A DNA stretch of 64,000 nucleotides from Nocardioides marmorisolisilvae. Lineage in GTDB: Bacteria > Actinomycetota > Actinomycetes > Propionibacteriales > Nocardioidaceae. Under the pieces are notes generated by a model, which worked only from the letters and a program-made list of their open reading frames with translations, searched no databases and was not told the DNA's origin. This document shows positions 27,988 through 36,597 of this stretch, one piece after another. The stretch lies in the NCBI RefSeq assembly GCF_003725775.1, contig NZ_RJSG01000001.1, forward strand, positions 464,746-528,745, written 5' to 3'. Each line of letters begins with the position of its first letter. Positions within the stretch are counted from its first letter, which is position 1. A program made the position numbers and the translations under genes.

Positions 27988-28950
27988 TCAGCCGCCGGTG
28001 ACGAAAGCCGCGACCGTGCGACCGAGCTCCTCGCCGGCGTCCTCCTGGAGGAAGTGGCCGGCTCCCGCGATGGTGCGGTGCGGCTGGCCCTGGGCGCCGG
28101 GCACCCGCTCGACGAACACGGTCTCCCAGCCGCGGGTGGCCGGATCCCCGTCGGAGTAGCAGGTGAGGAACGGCTTCTCGAGCTGCTCGAGCGCCCGCAT
28201 CGTACGTCGGCCCAGGCGGGCGCCGACGTCGTTGCGGGTCAGCGGCAGCAGCGCGGTCATCTGACGGAGGCCGGCGGTGAGGCGCCGGTCCGGGAACGGA
28301 GCGTCGTACGCCGCCAGCACGGCTGGCTCGAGCGGGTTCGTGGTGGCTGCCCCGACGAACAGGCTCGGCACGAGGACGGGCGCACGCTGGGTGTAGAGCA
28401 GGTAGTCGACCAGCGCCTCCTCGAGCACCACCCGCGACTCCCCGGTCCCGTTCACCGCCCAGGTGAGCCGGTCGGCCAGCGCCGGGTCGGCGGTGTGCAG
28501 GATCGTGTTGGCGGCCACCACCCGGGCGAACCGGTCCGGCTCAGCAGCCAGCACGCTCAGCCCGATCGGGCCGCCCCAGTCCTGGGCGACCAGCGTGACG
28601 TCCGTCAGGTCGAGTCCGGTCACCAGGCTCTGCACCCAGCCGACGTGCCGCGCCACGGTGTAGTCGGTGTGGTCGGTCGGCTTGTCCGATCGCCCGAAGC
28701 CGATCAGGTCCGGCGCGATCGCGCGCAGCCCCGCCTCGACCAGCACCGGGATGACCTTCCGGTACAGGTAGGACCAGGTCGGCTGCCCGTGCAGCAGCAG
28801 GACCACCGGCCCGTCGGCCGGTCCCTCGTCGAGGTAGTGCATCCGCACCGGTTCGAGGTCCTCGGCGACCACCTCGGCGTAGTGCGGGGCGAAGGGGAAA
28901 CCGGGCAGGTCGGCGAACTGCTCGTCCGGGGTGCGTGCGACGTCGATCAC
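27988..28950 (-). CDS. alpha/beta hydrolase, haloalkane dehalogenase type
   Basis: A 320-residue alpha/beta hydrolase. The oxyanion motif HGQPTWSYLYR lies near residue 50. The nucleophile is an Asp in VAQDWGGPIG near 118, as in haloalkane dehalogenases, with the halide-binding Trp next to it. The catalytic His is in GAGHFLQED near the C-terminus. The arrangement fits subfamily I dehalogenases, which hydrolyse halogenated alkanes to alcohols, but epoxide or ester activity cannot be excluded. I took GTG 28950 (VIDVARTPDEQ) as start; the longer frame to 29169 overlaps the divergent HD gene. It is 34 bases from that gene's start. Confidence 0.83.
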   Translation of the reverse strand: MIDVARTPDEQFADLPGFPFAPHYAEVVAEDLEPVRMHYLDEGPADGPVVLLLHGQPTWSYLYRKVIPVLVEAGLRAIAPDLIGFGRSDKPTDHTDYTVARHVGWVQSLVTGLDLTDVTLVAQDWGGPIGLSVLAAEPDRFARVVAANTILHTADPALADRLTWAVNGTGESRVVLEEALVDYLLYTQRAPVLVPSLFVGAATTNPLEPAVLAAYDAPFPDRRLTAGLRQMTALLPLTRNDVGARLGRRTMRALEQLEKPFLTCYSDGDPATRGWETVFVERVPGAQGQPHRTIAGAGHFLQEDAGEELGRTVAAFVTGG

Positions 28951-28984
28951 GGCGCCACCGTAGGCGTTCGGACATGCTTCTCCT

Positions 28985-29743
28985 ATGACCGAACGGATCG
29001 GAAGTCTGGCGTGGACCCGCCGTACGCAGGGGACGCTCTCCAAGGCCGAGCGCCGCACCCTGCTGGTCGCCATCGCGAAGGGGCAGGGCCAGTACGTCGC
29101 CGGACGACTCCGGCTGCTCACCGGCCGGGTGCCCGTCAGCGCCCGCGACCTCGTCGCCGGACAGTTCACCGCACCGGACAGCGCCTTCGCCCGAGCCGCC
29201 GAGGAGGCCGCTCTGGAGCAGAGCCCGGCCGTGCTGGGCCACGGGTACCGGACCTGGCTGTTCGGTCACGGCCTGGCCGCCCTCGACGGCGTCACCCTGG
29301 ACCCGGAGATCTTCTACGTGGCCAGCCTGCTGCACGACTACGGGATCGAGCCGGTGGTCTCAGGTCAGGACTTCACGCTGCGCAGCGCGGACCGTGCGAT
29401 CCGGGTCGCCGAGGACGCCAAGGTCGGGGCGGCGGTGGCTGACGAGGTCGCCGGTGCGATCACCGTCCACGCGAGCCCGGGTGCGAACGTGGCCGACGAC
29501 GGAGCCGCCGGGACCTACGTCCAGCTGGGCGCGATGTTCGACCTGGCCGGCATGCGCGCCGGCGACCTGCCGCGGGCCTTCCGCCAGGGCGTCATCGCCG
29601 CGCACCCGCGGGACGGGGTGACGGCGGCGATCACGGCACTGATCACGCAGGAGTCGAAAGCCGTCCCCGACGGCAGGTTCGCGCTGCTGCACCGCTGCGG
29701 ATTGAGCGCCCTGATCAAGGCCTCGCCGCACCGGCCGCGTTGA
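28985..29743 (+). CDS. HD-domain hydrolase-like protein
   Basis: A 252-residue protein with an HD fold: H in LGHGYRTWLFGHGLAAL (about residues 80-97) and the HD doublet in ASLLHDYGIEP near 118, plus a later His in AITVHASPG. The family includes cyanamide hydratase-like and phosphohydrolase members; substrate unknown. ATG at 28985. It is transcribed divergently from the dehalogenase-like gene. Confidence 0.8.
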   Translation: MTERIGSLAWTRRTQGTLSKAERRTLLVAIAKGQGQYVAGRLRLLTGRVPVSARDLVAGQFTAPDSAFARAAEEAALEQSPAVLGHGYRTWLFGHGLAALDGVTLDPEIFYVASLLHDYGIEPVVSGQDFTLRSADRAIRVAEDAKVGAAVADEVAGAITVHASPGANVADDGAAGTYVQLGAMFDLAGMRAGDLPRAFRQGVIAAHPRDGVTAAITALITQESKAVPDGRFALLHRCGLSALIKASPHRPR

Positions 29744-29765
29744 GATGACCCGGGCGGGAAAGTGG

Positions 29766-29838
29766 AGCCGCCTATCGGAATCGAACCGATGACCTAATCA
29801 TTACGAGTGATTCGCTCTACCGACTGAGCTAAGGCGGC
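29766..29838 (-). tRNA. tRNA-Thr (anticodon CGT)
   Basis: On the minus strand a 73-base cloverleaf: acceptor GCCGCCT pairing with AGGCGGC, D-stem GCTC/GAGC, anticodon stem AATCA/TGATT with loop CTCGTAA (anticodon CGT, reading ACG), and T-arm ATCGG-TTCGATT-CCGAT. CCA is not encoded. It stands alone between the HD gene and the peptidase gene. Confidence 0.97.
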
Positions 29839-29909
29839 GCAGTGACCGACCGTTCAGCCGGGCACGCCGGACGAGTATAGGGGCGTCCCGGCGGCCCGGC
29901 GAAACCGAG

Positions 29910-31553
29910 TCAGCAGTGCAGGTCGGGCTTGGGCTTGGTGCCCGAGACCAACCAGGCCTCGACCGCCTCGTTGACGCAGGTGTTGCCCTGCTGGAAGCCG
30001 GTGTGGCCGTCGCCGTCGCGGGTGATGAGCGTCCCCGAGTCGAGCTCCTTGGCGAGCGCCTGTGCCCACGCCAACGGAGTGGCCGGGTCACGGGTGGTGC
30101 CGACGACCACGATCGTCGGCGCGCCCTTGGCGTGGATCGCGGTCGTCCGCTCACCGCTCTTAATCGGCCACTTGGAGCACGACGAGGTGCTGTAGGCGAA
30201 GGCCCGACCGAAGGTCGGTGCCGCCTTCTCGAAGGACGGGATCAGCTTGGGCACGTCCTTGCTCTCGACGTAGTCGTCGTGGTCCAGGCAGTTCACGGCG
30301 TACAGGACGTCCATGGCGTTGTCGGTGTAGCCGTTGGGGCCGCGCGAGGCGTACTGGTCACTCAGGTCGAGCAGCGCCTTGCCGTCGTGCCCTTCGATCG
30401 CGTCCTTGAGCGCGGAGGTCAGCTGCGGCCAGAACGACTTCACGTAGAGCGGCAGGAAGATGCCGGTCAGCGCCAGTCCCTCGGTGAGCGGACGGTCGGT
30501 CCCGGTCGACAACGGCTTCGCGTCCGCGTCGTCGAGGAGCTTCTTGATCCGCGCCAGGCCCTGGTCGACCGTGCGACCCAGGAAGCAGTCGCCGCTGTCC
30601 ACGCAGTCCTTGAGGTAGGCGCGCAGCGCGGTCTCGAAGCCCTGGCCCTGCTGCTTGGACAGCTCGGTGTTCGACAGCGCCGGATCCACCGCGCCGTCGA
30701 GCACGAACCGGCCGACGTGCGTCGGGAACTCCTCGGCGTAGGTCGCCCCGAGGAACGTGCCGTACGACGCACCGAGGTAGTCGAGCTTGGCCTCACCGAG
30801 CGCCGCACGGAGGACGTCCATGTCCTTGGCGGCCTCCTTCGTCGACACGTGCTTGGCCAGGTCGCCGCTGTTGTCCAGGCAGCTCTGGCCGAACTCGGTC
30901 ATCAGCTGGTCCATCCCGGCGACCTCGGCCGGGGTGTCCGGGTCGGGGTCGTAGGCGAGGACGCGGTCGAGGCCCTGGGTGCCGAGGCACTTGAGCGGGT
31001 CGCTCAGCCCGACCCCACGCGGGTCGAAGCCCACGATGTCGAAGTGGTCGGAGAGCACGCTGCCGAACTGCAGCGACCCGGCCGCGGCGTAGCTGATACC
31101 GGATCCGCCGGGACCACCCGGGTTCACCACCAGCGACCCGATCCGCTGGGACTGCGCCGGAACCTTGAGGACCGCGAGCTCGAGGGTCTTTCCGGAAGGG
31201 TTGGCGTAGTCGAGCGGGACCTCGAGGTGAGTGCAGAAGTCGCGGCCGCACTTCCGCCAGTCGAGCTTCTGGCCGTAGAAGCGGTCCAGCGAGGTCGGCG
31301 TGCTCGGCATCGGCTCGCTCGGGGTGGGCGTGATCGCGGGGGACGGGCTCGGCGCGGCCTTCGGGTCGCTGTTGTCGACGAGCTTCCAGCTCGCGAACCC
31401 TGCCGCAGCCACGGCGAAGACCAGGACGCCGACCAGGAGGCCGACCAGCGCAGCGTTGCGCGGCGCACGACGCGGCTCGGCGCTGGGCAGCGGCGGCAGG
31501 TCCGAGCCCGGGGGCGGTGGTTCCAGCGGCGGACCCGGAGGCGTCATCGACAT
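29910..31553 (-). CDS. membrane-anchored alpha/beta hydrolase, tripeptidyl aminopeptidase (SlpD/E) type
   Basis: Exported serine hydrolase of 547 residues. A proline-rich cytoplasmic start, one membrane segment (about 33-55, AALVGLLVGVLVFAVAAAGF), a Pro/Ser linker, then the hydrolase domain: VNPGGPGGSG oxyanion motif near 140, nucleophile GASYG near 260, and a TAP-like C-terminal domain with the Asp in RDPATP and the His in GDGHTGF. Several cysteines, including the C-terminal LHC, suggest disulfides. It probably removes tripeptides from extracellular peptides. Start ATG 31553. It is separated from holB by a short gap and probably has its own promoter. Confidence 0.88.
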   Translation of the reverse strand: MSMTPPGPPLEPPPPGSDLPPLPSAEPRRAPRNAALVGLLVGVLVFAVAAAGFASWKLVDNSDPKAAPSPSPAITPTPSEPMPSTPTSLDRFYGQKLDWRKCGRDFCTHLEVPLDYANPSGKTLELAVLKVPAQSQRIGSLVVNPGGPGGSGISYAAAGSLQFGSVLSDHFDIVGFDPRGVGLSDPLKCLGTQGLDRVLAYDPDPDTPAEVAGMDQLMTEFGQSCLDNSGDLAKHVSTKEAAKDMDVLRAALGEAKLDYLGASYGTFLGATYAEEFPTHVGRFVLDGAVDPALSNTELSKQQGQGFETALRAYLKDCVDSGDCFLGRTVDQGLARIKKLLDDADAKPLSTGTDRPLTEGLALTGIFLPLYVKSFWPQLTSALKDAIEGHDGKALLDLSDQYASRGPNGYTDNAMDVLYAVNCLDHDDYVESKDVPKLIPSFEKAAPTFGRAFAYSTSSCSKWPIKSGERTTAIHAKGAPTIVVVGTTRDPATPLAWAQALAKELDSGTLITRDGDGHTGFQQGNTCVNEAVEAWLVSGTKPKPDLHC

Positions 31554-31586
31554 GTGCAGAGCCTAGGCAACGCCTGGGAGGCGTAG

Positions 31587-32720
31587 TCAGGAATCCACAC
31601 GGAGCGCGACCATCAGCGACTCCAGCGCCAGCATCGGCGGCACGTTGAACTCGAGCATCTGCTCGCGCGCGACGAAGACGGCGTCGATGCGACGCAGGTT
31701 GCTCTCGGCGGTCGTCGCCGAGGCGAGCTTGTCGAGCTCGACGCGGATCTCCTCGTTCACGATCTCCGAACCGGCACCGAGCTGCAGCGTCAGGGCGTCC
31801 CTGTAGACCGAGACGAGGTCCATCAGGCCCCGGTCCACGACGTCGAGGTGGCGGCGCTTGGCGCGGGTCTTCTGGGACTTCTCCAGGTCACGCAGAGCCG
31901 GTGCGTACTCGCGCGGTCGACGACCGCGCTCGACGACGCCGTAGGCGCGGTCGAGCTCCTCACGCTCACGGGCGTCGTGCTGCCCGGTGAGCGCATCGGC
32001 CTCCTCCTTGGCGAGGTCGTGCAGCGTCGTGGCTGCCTTCATGCACGCACCCAGGTTGGTGAGCCGGGCCGGGAACTGGACGACCTGGCGACGACGGCCG
32101 CGGGTGTCCTCGTCCCGCGCCAGGGCGCGCGCCCGGCCGATGTGGCCCTGGCTCGCGCGCGCCGCGTGCGTGGCAGTGGTCGGGTCGACCTGGTCGTTGC
32201 GGACCAGGAAGTCGGCGACCTCGGCGCTGCTCGGGGTGGCCAGCACGACCAGCCGGGTGCGGGAGCGGATCGTGGGCAGCACGTCCTCGACGGTCGGGGC
32301 GCAGAGCAGCCAGACCGTCCGCTCGGAAGGCTCCTCGATGGCCTTGAGCAGGGCGTTGCAGGCCTGCTCGGTCAGCCGGTCGGCGTCCTCGACGATCATG
32401 ATCTGCCAGCGCCGACCAGCCGGGGCCAGGGCCGAGGACCGGACCAGCTCGCGTACCTCGTCGACTCCGATCGAGAGCTTCTCGGTGCGGGTGACGCGGA
32501 CGTCCGGGTGGGTGCCGACCGACACCTCGTGGCACGAGTGGCAGGTTCCGCAGCCACCCTGCTCGCACTGGAGCGCGGCGGCGAAGGCGATGGCGGCGTT
32601 CGAGCGTCCCGAGCCGGGCGGTCCGGTGAACAGCCAGGCGTGGGTCATGTCGCCGGCGACCGCACCGCGCAGCCGTTCGATCACCTGCTTCTGGCCGACC
32701 AGATTGTCGAAGACCCCCAT
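31587..32720 (-). CDS. holB: DNA polymerase III subunit delta'
   Basis: Clamp-loader subunit of the replicase, 377 residues. AAA+ fold with a degenerate Walker A, GPPGSGRSN, where the usual Lys is replaced; this is normal for delta' subunits, which do not hydrolyse ATP. The zinc cluster CEQGGCGTCHSC lies near residue 52, sensor region EEPSERTVWLL near 135, and SRTR near 158. The C-terminal domain is actinobacterial in length. ATG at 32720 overlaps the tmk stop by one base (TGATG), so tmk-holB is one operon. Confidence 0.94.
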   Translation of the reverse strand: MGVFDNLVGQKQVIERLRGAVAGDMTHAWLFTGPPGSGRSNAAIAFAAALQCEQGGCGTCHSCHEVSVGTHPDVRVTRTEKLSIGVDEVRELVRSSALAPAGRRWQIMIVEDADRLTEQACNALLKAIEEPSERTVWLLCAPTVEDVLPTIRSRTRLVVLATPSSAEVADFLVRNDQVDPTTATHAARASQGHIGRARALARDEDTRGRRRQVVQFPARLTNLGACMKAATTLHDLAKEEADALTGQHDAREREELDRAYGVVERGRRPREYAPALRDLEKSQKTRAKRRHLDVVDRGLMDLVSVYRDALTLQLGAGSEIVNEEIRVELDKLASATTAESNLRRIDAVFVAREQMLEFNVPPMLALESLMVALRVDS

Positions 32721-33349
32721 CAGAGCAGCTCCTCGACCCGGGCGCGGATCTTGGCAGCGATCTCCTCGACCTCGCCGTGCGCGTCCTGGACCAGGTAGTG
32801 CTCGGGGTCCCGGCCGGCCAGCTCGAGGAACTCCTCACGGACCCGGCGGTGGAACTCCAGCGGCTCGCCCTCGATCCGGTCGCGCTCCTCGAACCGGGTC
32901 AGGCCGTGGCTCGGCTCCAGGTCGAGCAGCACGGTCAGGTGCGGGCGCAGATCGCCGGTGGCCCAGCGCAGCATCGTCTCCAGGTCGTCGGCGTCCAGGG
33001 CACGGCCGGCGCCCTGGTAGGCGAGCGAGGAGTCGACGTACCGGTCGGTGATGACCACCGCACCGCGCTCGAGGGCCGGTCGCACGACGCGGCGCAGGTG
33101 CTCGGCCTTGTCGGCGGCGTACAGGAGCGCCTCGGTCTCGTGGGCCAGCTCGCCGGTCTCCGGGCTGAGCACGATCTCGCGGACCTTGCGTCCGACCTCG
33201 GTGTCACCGGGCTCGAAGGTGAGCACGACCTCGCGGCCGAGCTCGACGAGGTGGTCGTGCAGGAGCTTCGCCTGGGTCGACTTGCCCGCGCCCTCGCCGC
33301 CCTCGAAGCAGACGAACAGGCCTGTGGCGGAGTAGACACCGGTGGACAC
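32720..33349 (-). CDS. tmk: thymidylate kinase
   Basis: Phosphorylates dTMP to dTDP for DNA synthesis. The 209-residue enzyme has P-loop EGGEGAGKSTQAK near residue 15, the substrate motif ITDRYVDSSLAYQG near 92, and the LID region RFEERDRIE near 150. I set the start at GTG 33349 (VSTGVYSATG); the longer frame to 33403 runs into the divergent neighbouring gene at 33385. It is translationally coupled to holB. Confidence 0.95.
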   Translation of the reverse strand: MSTGVYSATGLFVCFEGGEGAGKSTQAKLLHDHLVELGREVVLTFEPGDTEVGRKVREIVLSPETGELAHETEALLYAADKAEHLRRVVRPALERGAVVITDRYVDSSLAYQGAGRALDADDLETMLRWATGDLRPHLTVLLDLEPSHGLTRFEERDRIEGEPLEFHRRVREEFLELAGRDPEHYLVQDAHGEVEEIAAKIRARVEELL

Positions 33350-33384
33350 GTGCCACACCCTATGCGCGGGCGCAGACTGTTTGT

Positions 33385-33804
33385 ATGGCAGCCGCGCTTG
33401 CACCGGAGTATCCGTACATCGACGAGCACAGTGTTCTCGCCGACGTCCCGGCGGACGTGCTCTGGGACTCGGTCCGACGGACCTTCGAGCGCCCGCTGAC
33501 CGGGGTGGTGCGCCGGTACGCCGCCCTGGTCGGAGCCGAGGGTGGGCGCGCGTTCGTCGTCGACAGCGCCGAACGACCCGGGCTGCTCGGCCTGGTCGGC
33601 GCGCACCGCTTCTCCCGCTACGCCCTGACCTTCACCTTCGAACCGCTCGGGCCCGACCGGACCCGGATGACGGCGCGCACCAACGCAGTGTTCCCCGGCG
33701 TCGCCGGCCAGCTCTACAAGACCGCGGTGATCCGCAGCCGCGCCCACCGGGTCCTGACGAAGGCGATGATCCGAGGACTCGCCCGACGCGCTACGACTTC
33801 TTAG
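33385..33804 (+). CDS. small DUF2867-like protein
   Basis: A 139-residue protein with a compact alpha/beta pattern (RFSRYALTFTFEPLGPDRTRMTARTNAVFPG) that resembles DUF2867/SRPBCC-like polyketide-cyclase-fold proteins, possibly binding a hydrophobic ligand. No catalytic motif can be named. ATG at 33385; divergent from tmk. Its 3' end overlaps the convergent topA 3' end by 14 bases. Confidence 0.7.
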   Translation: MAAALAPEYPYIDEHSVLADVPADVLWDSVRRTFERPLTGVVRRYAALVGAEGGRAFVVDSAERPGLLGLVGAHRFSRYALTFTFEPLGPDRTRMTARTNAVFPGVAGQLYKTAVIRSRAHRVLTKAMIRGLARRATTS

Positions 33805-36502
33805 CCGCAGCCTTCGTGGTGGTCTTCTTGGCGGCCTTCTTCGTCGTCTTCTTGGCCGTCTTCTTCGCGCCCTTCTTGGCGGCCTTCTTCGCCGGGCCCT
33901 TCTCGCGACGCTCGGCCAGCAGCTCGGCCGCGCGCTCGAGCGTGATCGCCTCGACGGTGTCGTCCTTGCGCAGGGTGGCGTTGTACTCGCCGTCGGTCAC
34001 GTACTCACCGAACCGTCCGGCCTTGACCACGACCGGGCTTCCGGAGACGGGGTCGTTGCCGAGCTCCTTCAGGGGCGGCTGGGCGGCGCCACGGCCACGC
34101 TGCTTGGGCTGGGCGTAGATCGCCAGCGCCTCGTCGACGGTGATCGAGAAGAGCTGCTCCTCGGTCGTCAGCGACCGCGAGTCGGTGCCCTTCTTCAGGT
34201 ACGGGCCGTACCGGCCGTTCTGCGCGGTGATCTCGATACCCTCGGCGTCGGTGCCGACCACCCGCGGCAGCGAGAGCAGCTTGAGGGCGTCCGCGAGGGT
34301 CACCGTCTCCAGCGTCATCGTCTTGAAGAGCGAACCGGTCCGCGCCTTCTGCTTCTTCGGGGCGTCCTCCGGCAGCACCTCGGTCACGTACGGACCGTAG
34401 CGACCGTTCTTCGCGACGATCGGGTTCCCGCTGTCCGGGTCGGTGCCCAGCTCGGTCTCGGCGCCCGCCGGGTTGGCGAGCAGCTCGCGCGCCTTCTCCT
34501 CGGTGAGCTCGTCCGGCGGCAGGTCCTCGGGCACGTTGGCGCGTGGGAGCGGCTCGGCGTCGCTGGTGGTGTCCTCCACGTAGGGGCCGTAGCGGCCGAC
34601 GCGCAGGTCGATGCCGCTCGGGGTGCCGTCGGGCTTGCTCACCGGGAAGGTGGCCAGCTCCTTGGCGTCGATCTCGCCGAGCTCGTTCACCAGGGTCTTG
34701 AGACCCTCGACCCGGTCGGACCCGAAGTAGAACTCGCCGAGCTCGGTCTCCAGGTTCTTGTGGCCGTTGGCGATCTCGTCGAGCACGTCCTCCATCACGG
34801 CGGTGAACTCGTAGGAGACCAGGCGCTCGAAGTGCCGCTCGAGCAGCCGGACCACCGAGAAGGCCAGCCACGCCGGGACCAGCGCGGTGCCCTTCTTGTA
34901 GACGTAGCCGCGGTTGAGGATGGTGCCGATGATCGAGGCGTACGTCGACGGGCGGCCGATCTCGCGCTTCTCCAGCTCGCTGATCAGCGAGGCCTCGGTG
35001 AACCGGGCCGGAGGTTTGGTCTCGTGGCCGACCGCCTTGAGCGCCGCGGCACTGACCGCGCTGCCCTCGGACAGGTTCGGCAGCCGGCTCTCCTGGTCGT
35101 CGCGCGCGTCCTCGGCGTCGTCGGTGCTCTCGACGTACGCCTTGAGGAAGCCGTGGAAGGTGATCACCCGGCCGCTGGCCGAGAAGACCACGTCCTGGTC
35201 GTCGGCCGAGGGGCCGCCGAGGCGGACCGAGACCGACTGGCCGACGGCGTCCTTCATCTGCGAGGCGATCGTGCGCATCCAGATCAGCTCGTAGAGCCGG
35301 AACTGGTCGCCGGTCAGCCCGGTCTGCGCCGGGGTCCTGAAGTTGTCGCCGGCCGGACGGATCGCCTCGTGCGCCTCCTGGGCGTTCTTCACCTTCGAGG
35401 CGTAGACCCGGGGCGCGTCCGGCACGTACTCGGCGCCGTACAGCTCGCTCGCCTGGGTGCGGGCCGCGTTCAGCGCGGTGTCCGACAGCGTGGTCGAGTC
35501 GGTACGCATGTAGGTGATGTAGCCGTTCTCGTACAGCCGCTGCGCCACCGACATCGTGCTGGAGGCGCTGAAGCCGAGCTTGCGGCTGGCCTCCTGCTGC
35601 AGCGTCGTGGTGCGGAACGGCGCGTACGGCGACCGGCGGTACGGCTTGGACTCGACCGAACGGACCGTGAAGGCGGTGTCGTGCAGCGCCTCGACGAGGT
35701 CCTGCGCACGAGCCTGGGTGACGTGGACGACGCTCGGGCTGGTTGAGCTTGTCGAAACCTTCAGCGTGCCGTCGTCGGCGAAGTCGGTGCCGCGGGCGAC
35801 GCGGACGCCGTCGATGCTGTGCAGCTTGGCGGGGAACATCCGCTGCTCGTGGTCGGCCCCGGCGTCGAAGGTGCCCTCGAGGTCCCAGTACGACGCCATC
35901 CGGAACGCGATCCGCTCGCGCTCGCGGTCGACCACCAGGCGGGTGGCGACCGACTGCACCCGGCCGGCGGAGAGGCCGGACATGACCTTCTTCCACAGCA
36001 CCGGGGAGACCTCGTAGCCGTAGAGACGGTCGAGGATGCGGCGGGCCTCCTGGGCCTCGACCAGGTCCATGTCGATCTCGCGCGGCGTCTCGACCGCGGT
36101 CTGGATCGCCTCGGGCGTGATCTCGTGGAAGACCATCCGGCGCACCGGCAGGTTGGCCGGCGGCTTCAGCTCGTCGAGGAGGTGCCAGGCGATGGCCTCA
36201 CCCTCGCGGTCCTCATCGGTGGCGAGGTAGAGCTCGTCGGCGTCCTTGAGCAGACCCTTGAGCTTGGTGATGTGCGCCTTCTTGTCGCGCGAGACGACGT
36301 AGACCGGCTTGAAGCCGTCGTCGACGTTGACGCCGAGGCGGGCCCAGGGCTCGCCCTTGACCTTCGCGGGGATGTCCGCGGCGGTCTGCGGAAGGTCGCG
36401 GATGTGTCCGATGGACGACTCCACGACGTAGCCCCGGCCAAGGTAACCCTCGATGGTTCGGGCCTTGGCCGGTGACTCCACGATCACGAGTTTGTGTGCC
36501 AC
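33791..36502 (-). CDS. topA: DNA topoisomerase I
   Basis: Type IA topoisomerase relaxing negative supercoils, 903 residues as usual for actinobacteria. TOPRIM domain at the N-terminus (KLVIVESPAKARTIEGYLG and YLATDEDREGEAIAWHL), catalytic Tyr in ENGYITYMRTDST near residue 330, four TopA C-terminal repeats (each around GRYGPYV), and a Lys/Ala-rich tail (from about 880) as in other actinobacteria. Start is GTG at 36502. At about residues 247-254 the sequence KVSTSSTSP comes from a dispersed repeat (35740-35762) inserted in frame. In mycobacteria topA lies near the helicase and tad genes, as here. Confidence 0.96.
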   Translation of the reverse strand: MAHKLVIVESPAKARTIEGYLGRGYVVESSIGHIRDLPQTAADIPAKVKGEPWARLGVNVDDGFKPVYVVSRDKKAHITKLKGLLKDADELYLATDEDREGEAIAWHLLDELKPPANLPVRRMVFHEITPEAIQTAVETPREIDMDLVEAQEARRILDRLYGYEVSPVLWKKVMSGLSAGRVQSVATRLVVDRERERIAFRMASYWDLEGTFDAGADHEQRMFPAKLHSIDGVRVARGTDFADDGTLKVSTSSTSPSVVHVTQARAQDLVEALHDTAFTVRSVESKPYRRSPYAPFRTTTLQQEASRKLGFSASSTMSVAQRLYENGYITYMRTDSTTLSDTALNAARTQASELYGAEYVPDAPRVYASKVKNAQEAHEAIRPAGDNFRTPAQTGLTGDQFRLYELIWMRTIASQMKDAVGQSVSVRLGGPSADDQDVVFSASGRVITFHGFLKAYVESTDDAEDARDDQESRLPNLSEGSAVSAAALKAVGHETKPPARFTEASLISELEKREIGRPSTYASIIGTILNRGYVYKKGTALVPAWLAFSVVRLLERHFERLVSYEFTAVMEDVLDEIANGHKNLETELGEFYFGSDRVEGLKTLVNELGEIDAKELATFPVSKPDGTPSGIDLRVGRYGPYVEDTTSDAEPLPRANVPEDLPPDELTEEKARELLANPAGAETELGTDPDSGNPIVAKNGRYGPYVTEVLPEDAPKKQKARTGSLFKTMTLETVTLADALKLLSLPRVVGTDAEGIEITAQNGRYGPYLKKGTDSRSLTTEEQLFSITVDEALAIYAQPKQRGRGAAQPPLKELGNDPVSGSPVVVKAGRFGEYVTDGEYNATLRKDDTVEAITLERAAELLAERREKGPAKKAAKKGAKKTAKKTTKKAAKKTTTKAAAKKS
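35740..35762 (-). repeat. dispersed repeat copy inside topA
   Basis: Plus strand ctggttgagcttgtcgaaac plus ctt. It encodes V-S-T-S-S-T on the topA strand, in the same frame as the related copies at 7269-7287 and 37109-37127, and matches the intergenic copy at 39990-40013 in 19 of the core bases. Confidence 0.75.
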
Positions 36503-36597
36503 TGAAGCTGCTGATTCCTTCGTTCACAGGGGTCTTACGCGCCAACAAGGTAGCGCGGACTTGCAGATTTCGTGTTTCGGTGTCCCGCCGTCGCGGT

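Noticed and set aside
31587-32720. Missing Walker A lysine in holB read as an inactivating mutation
   Set aside because: Delta' subunits normally have a degenerate P-loop, so this is expected.
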